A stretch of 64,000 nt of DNA from Streptomyces sp. 2131.1 (GTDB taxonomy: Bacteria > Actinomycetota > Actinomycetes > Streptomycetales > Streptomycetaceae). The notes under the pieces are model-generated. The model had not been told where the DNA came from and ran no database searches. It saw nothing but the letters and a program-made list of their open reading frames with translations. This document shows positions 61,826 through 64,000 of this stretch, piece by piece. The DNA lies in assembly GCF_900105515.1 (NCBI RefSeq), contig NZ_FNSY01000001.1, forward strand, positions 5,878,001-5,942,000, written 5' to 3'. The stretch's first letter is position 1; each line of letters starts with the position of its first letter. Position numbers and translations under genes: made by a program.

Positions 61826-61859
61826 CGAAGGGCCCATGGCTGAAGCCGTGGGCCCTTCG
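61826..61859. terminator. Terminator after nusB
   Basis: 16-bp inverted repeat with one T-G pair (61826-61841 with 61844-61859) and a 2-nt loop, 23 bp after the nusB stop. Confidence 0.8.
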
Positions 61860-61901
61860 GCATGTCCGGGCCCGGCCGAGCTGTGGCACGGCGTACGAAA
61901 A

Positions 61902-61946
61902 GCCGGGCCCGGCGGGGCACCTCTGAGGGGCCCCGCCGAACCCGGC
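61902..61946. terminator. Terminator after bldD
   Basis: Bulged GC-rich hairpin: 61902-61907 pairs with 61941-61946 and 61910-61918 with 61930-61938. It lies 24 bp beyond the bldD stop on the minus strand. Confidence 0.65.
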
Positions 61947-61969
61947 GGCACGTTTCTTCGAGGGGCTGC

Positions 61970-62470
61970 TCAGCCCTCGTCGTGGGCGACGGCGCGGCGC
62001 GCGTCCGCGTCGAGCACGCCCCAGCTGATCAGCTGCTCCGTCAGCACGGACGGCGACTGGTCGTAGATCACGGCCAGCGTGCGCAGGTCGTCCTGGCGGA
62101 TCGACAGCACCTTGCCGTTGTAGTCGCCGCGCTGGCTCTGGATCGTCGCCGCGTAACGCTGGAGGGGGCCGGCCTTCTCCGGCGGCACGTGGGCCAGGCG
62201 CTCCAGCTGGAGGACGAGCTTCGGCGGCGGCTCGGCGGCACCGCCGGGCGTCGTGCCCGGCAGCAGCTCCTGGACCGGGACGCCGTAGAAGTCCGCCAGC
62301 TCGGCAAGGCGCTGCACGGTCACGGCACGGTCGCCGCGCTCGTACGAACCGACCACGACGGCCTTCCAGCGGCCCTGGGACTTCTCCTCCACGCCGTGGA
62401 GGGAGAGGCCCTGCTGGGTGCGGATGGCGCGGAGCTTGGCCCCGAGCTGTTTTGCGTATTCGCTGGACAT
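61970..62470 (-). CDS. bldD: Developmental master repressor BldD
   Basis: 166-residue regulator that holds Streptomyces in vegetative growth. The N-terminal XRE-type helix-turn-helix is within 4-70 (KLRAIRTQQGLSLHGVEEKS and SYERGDRAVTVQRLAELADFYG). The C-terminal domain binds a c-di-GMP tetramer through the RXD-X8-RXXD motif, exact here as Arg114-Gly-Asp116 and Arg125-Gln-Asp-Asp128. ATG 62470. Two BldD boxes upstream fit its known self-repression. Divergent from pyrR and convergent with nusB. Confidence 0.98.
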   Translation of the reverse strand: MSSEYAKQLGAKLRAIRTQQGLSLHGVEEKSQGRWKAVVVGSYERGDRAVTVQRLAELADFYGVPVQELLPGTTPGGAAEPPPKLVLQLERLAHVPPEKAGPLQRYAATIQSQRGDYNGKVLSIRQDDLRTLAVIYDQSPSVLTEQLISWGVLDADARRAVAHDEG

Positions 62471-62517
62471 AAGGCTCCCCGGACGCTGGAACGTTCGCGG
62501 CTCGGCCGCGTGGCTGG

Positions 62518-62545
62518 TAACTCACTGTGAGGTTACGCAGCGTTA
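62518..62545. promoter_or_regulatory. Tandem BldD operators over the bldD promoter
   Basis: Two boxes 15 bp apart. TTACGCAGCGTTA (62533-62545) matches all 9 fixed positions of TNACNC(A/T)GNGTNA and is a perfect palindrome in its flanks. TAACTCACTGTGA (62518-62530) matches 8 of 9. On the minus strand a -35 TTGACG (62554-62559) and a -10 TAACCT (62530-62535) put the boxes across the promoter core, consistent with autorepression. Confidence 0.75.
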
Positions 62546-62649
62546 CTTGGCCGCGTCAAGCTGAGATGGTCCGTACCGGCTCTCCCCGGGGGTGGGGCAG
62601 AGGTCCCGTACGGGCCCTGGTAACGTGGATGACGCAATTTTCGACGTCC

Positions 62650-62682
62650 TTTAAGGTCCGTCCCGTGAGGCGGAGAAGGAGG
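62650..62682 (+). promoter_or_regulatory. PyrR-type RNA-binding site overlapping the pyrR ribosome site
   Basis: The leader segment TTTAAGGTCCGTCCCGTGAGG, continuing into CGGAGAAGGAGG, has the unpaired GTGAGG-type loop and flanking pairs of PyrR-binding loops, and it runs straight into AAGGAGG (62676-62682). As described for mycobacterial pyrR, PyrR-UMP bound here would hide the Shine-Dalgarno and repress translation. No terminator hairpin is present, so classic attenuation is unlikely. Confidence 0.6.
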
Positions 62683-62692
62683 TCCGTTTCTT

Positions 62693-63277
62693 ATGGACGC
62701 ACAGCACGACGCCACCGGCAATGCGGCACGCCCCGTTCTGGAGGCTCCCGACATCGCCCGGGTACTCACCCGTATCGCCCACGAGATCGTCGAACGCGCC
62801 AAGGGCGCCGACGACGTGGTGCTCCTCGGCATCCCGACCCGCGGGGTCTTCCTCGCCCGCCGGCTCGCCGCCAAGCTCGAAGAGATCACCGGCTCCACGA
62901 TGCCGGTCGGCTCCCTCGACATCACCATGTACCGCGACGACCTCAGGCTGCGCCCCGCGCGCGCCCTGGCCCGCACCGAGATCCCCGGCGAGGGCATCGA
63001 GGGCCGCCTGGTCGTCCTGGTCGACGACGTCCTCTTCTCCGGCCGCACGATCCGCGCCGCCCTCGACGCGCTCGGCGACATCGGCCGGCCCCGCGCGGTG
63101 CAACTCGCGGTCCTCGTCGACCGCGGCCACCGCGAACTGCCGATCCGCGCCGACTACGTCGGCAAGAACCTCCCCACGTCGCTGCGGGAGACGGTCAAGG
63201 TCCAGCTCGCCGAGGAGGACGGCCGCGACGCCGTGCTGCTCGGGGTCGAGCAGGCCGCCCCCGCGGTCGAGCGTTAG
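62693..63277 (+). CDS. pyrR: Bifunctional pyr operon regulator / uracil phosphoribosyltransferase PyrR
   Basis: 194-residue phosphoribosyltransferase-fold protein that senses UMP and controls pyrimidine genes by binding RNA. PRPP motif VDDVLFSGRT (110-119), LGIPTRGVFLARRLA near the N-terminus, and DYVGKNLPTS are PyrR signatures. AAGGAGG lies 10 nt before ATG 62693. pyrB follows after 85 bp; together they start the pyrimidine biosynthesis operon. Confidence 0.95.
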   Translation: MDAQHDATGNAARPVLEAPDIARVLTRIAHEIVERAKGADDVVLLGIPTRGVFLARRLAAKLEEITGSTMPVGSLDITMYRDDLRLRPARALARTEIPGEGIEGRLVVLVDDVLFSGRTIRAALDALGDIGRPRAVQLAVLVDRGHRELPIRADYVGKNLPTSLRETVKVQLAEEDGRDAVLLGVEQAAPAVER

Positions 63278-63362
63278 CTCCCCGTCCGTACGGCCGCCCG
63301 CCGTACGGCGGCTTCCGCGCGCCCGCATGCCTGAAACCTCCAGCCACCCGGAGAACACCCAG

Positions 63363-64000
63363 ATGAAGCGTCACCTCATCTCGGCCGCCGACCTCACCCG
63401 CGACGACGCCGTCCTGATCCTCGACACCGCCGAGGAGATGGCCCGGGTCGCGGACCGGCCGATCAAGAAGCTCCCGACCCTGCGCGGCCGTACCGTCGTC
63501 AACCTCTTCTTCGAGGACTCGACACGAACCCGCATCTCCTTCGAGGCGGCCGCCAAGCGGCTCTCCGCCGACGTCATCAACTTCTCCGCGAAGGGCTCCT
63601 CCGTCTCCAAGGGCGAGTCGCTCAAGGACACCGCTCTGACCCTGGAGGCGATGGGCGCCGACGCCGTCGTCATCCGCCACGGCGCCTCCGGCGCCCCGTA
63701 CCGGCTGGCCACCTCCGGCTGGATCGACGGCGCGGTCGTCAACGCCGGCGACGGCACCCACGAGCACCCCACCCAGGCCCTCCTGGACGCCTTCACGATG
63801 CGCCGCCGGCTCGTCGGCGCCGACGCCGGACTCGGCAAGGACCTCGACGGCCGCCGGATCACCATCGTGGGCGACATCCTGCACAGCCGGGTCGCCCGCT
63901 CCAACGTCCACCTGCTCAACACGCTCGGCGCCCACGTCACCCTCGTCGCCCCGCCCACGCTGGTCCCGGTCGGCGTCGAGCAGTGGCCCTGCGACGTCAG
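63363..64000 (+). CDS. pyrB: Aspartate carbamoyltransferase catalytic subunit (3' end outside window)
   Basis: First 212 codons only; the gene is cut by the window edge. It catalyses carbamoylation of aspartate, the committed step of pyrimidine synthesis. The carbamoyl-phosphate loop STRTR (53-57 in FFEDSTRTRISFE), KGESLKDT and HEHPTQALLDAFT identify it, and GDILHSRVARSN starts the second domain. ATG 63363. pyrC and the rest of the operon would be expected next, outside the window. Confidence 0.95.
   Translation, partial: MKRHLISAADLTRDDAVLILDTAEEMARVADRPIKKLPTLRGRTVVNLFFEDSTRTRISFEAAAKRLSADVINFSAKGSSVSKGESLKDTALTLEAMGADAVVIRHGASGAPYRLATSGWIDGAVVNAGDGTHEHPTQALLDAFTMRRRLVGADAGLGKDLDGRRITIVGDILHSRVARSNVHLLNTLGAHVTLVAPPTLVPVGVEQWPCDV

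Overview
This window is a high-GC, gene-dense actinobacterial chromosome segment and almost certainly comes from a Streptomyces. The evidence is the sporulation/division protein SsgB, the developmental master regulator BldD with its exact c-di-GMP motif, the phosphatidylinositol-mannoside operon, and a gene order that matches, as I remember it, the SCO1487-SCO1548 region of S. coelicolor. Most of it is conserved core chromosome. No integrase, cas operon or biosynthetic cluster is visible.

Layout. 1-640: the end of an unknown gene and a minus-strand tRNA operon (Gly, Cys, three Val-GAC). 750-3540: folate genes (PabB- and PabC-like) and a GNAT protein. 3560-8100: a DsbA-like oxidoreductase, small membrane proteins, a CE7 esterase, a CGNR regulator, ssgB and a PGPGW membrane protein. 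8150-11000: two identical tRNA-Val(CAC) genes bracketing an 826-residue membrane protein of unknown function. 11040-13715: an exonuclease divergent from a DUF4365/OB-like gene pair. 13800-17200: thrS, a two-repeat type I-E CRISPR relic, a potassium channel and a HIT protein. 17260-21280: an unknown membrane protein and an EF-G-like GTPase. 21660-27470: PIP synthase, acyltransferase, PimA, a LemA-like protein, pdxS, pdxT and yebC. 27600-36850: ruvCAB, yajC-secD-secF, apt and relA. 36845-40080: a MITE-like repeat, a secreted ALF-repeat protein, a DUF349 protein and a cyclophilin. 40230-46100: an MBL hydrolase, hisS, VKOR, rarA, a HugZ-like DUF2470 protein with an iron box, and rpsD. 46130-49377: a STAND ATPase and DUF948/DUF6167 proteins. 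49377-58605: alaS-ruvX-mltG-aroE, then aroC-aroK-aroB-aroQ. 58731-61802: a P-loop ATPase, a degenerate M24 peptidase, efp and nusB. 61970-64000: bldD and pyrR-pyrB (pyrB cut by the window edge).

How genes work together. The shikimate block makes chorismate, which the PabB/PabC pair can turn into p-aminobenzoate. PIP synthase, acyltransferase and PimA form one translationally coupled PIM pathway. YajC-SecD-SecF power protein export, and Apt and RelA handle purine salvage and the stringent response. RuvCAB and RarA deal with stalled or recombining replication forks, and both sit behind promoters resembling the actinobacterial RecA-independent damage promoter. BldD, whose predicted operators lie upstream of both bldD and ssgB, links two developmental genes in the same window.

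The most notable non-gene signals are: the 29+32+29 CRISPR relic abutting thrS; two damage-type promoters (ruvC, rarA); a 17/19 DmdR1/IdeR-type iron box before a HugZ-like gene; tandem BldD boxes over the bldD promoter; a PyrR-type RNA site running into the pyrR Shine-Dalgarno; a 214-bp inverted-repeat element exactly filling the relA/ALF gap; and an M24 peptidase homologue with most catalytic ligands replaced. I found no convincing wholly new multi-gene system.
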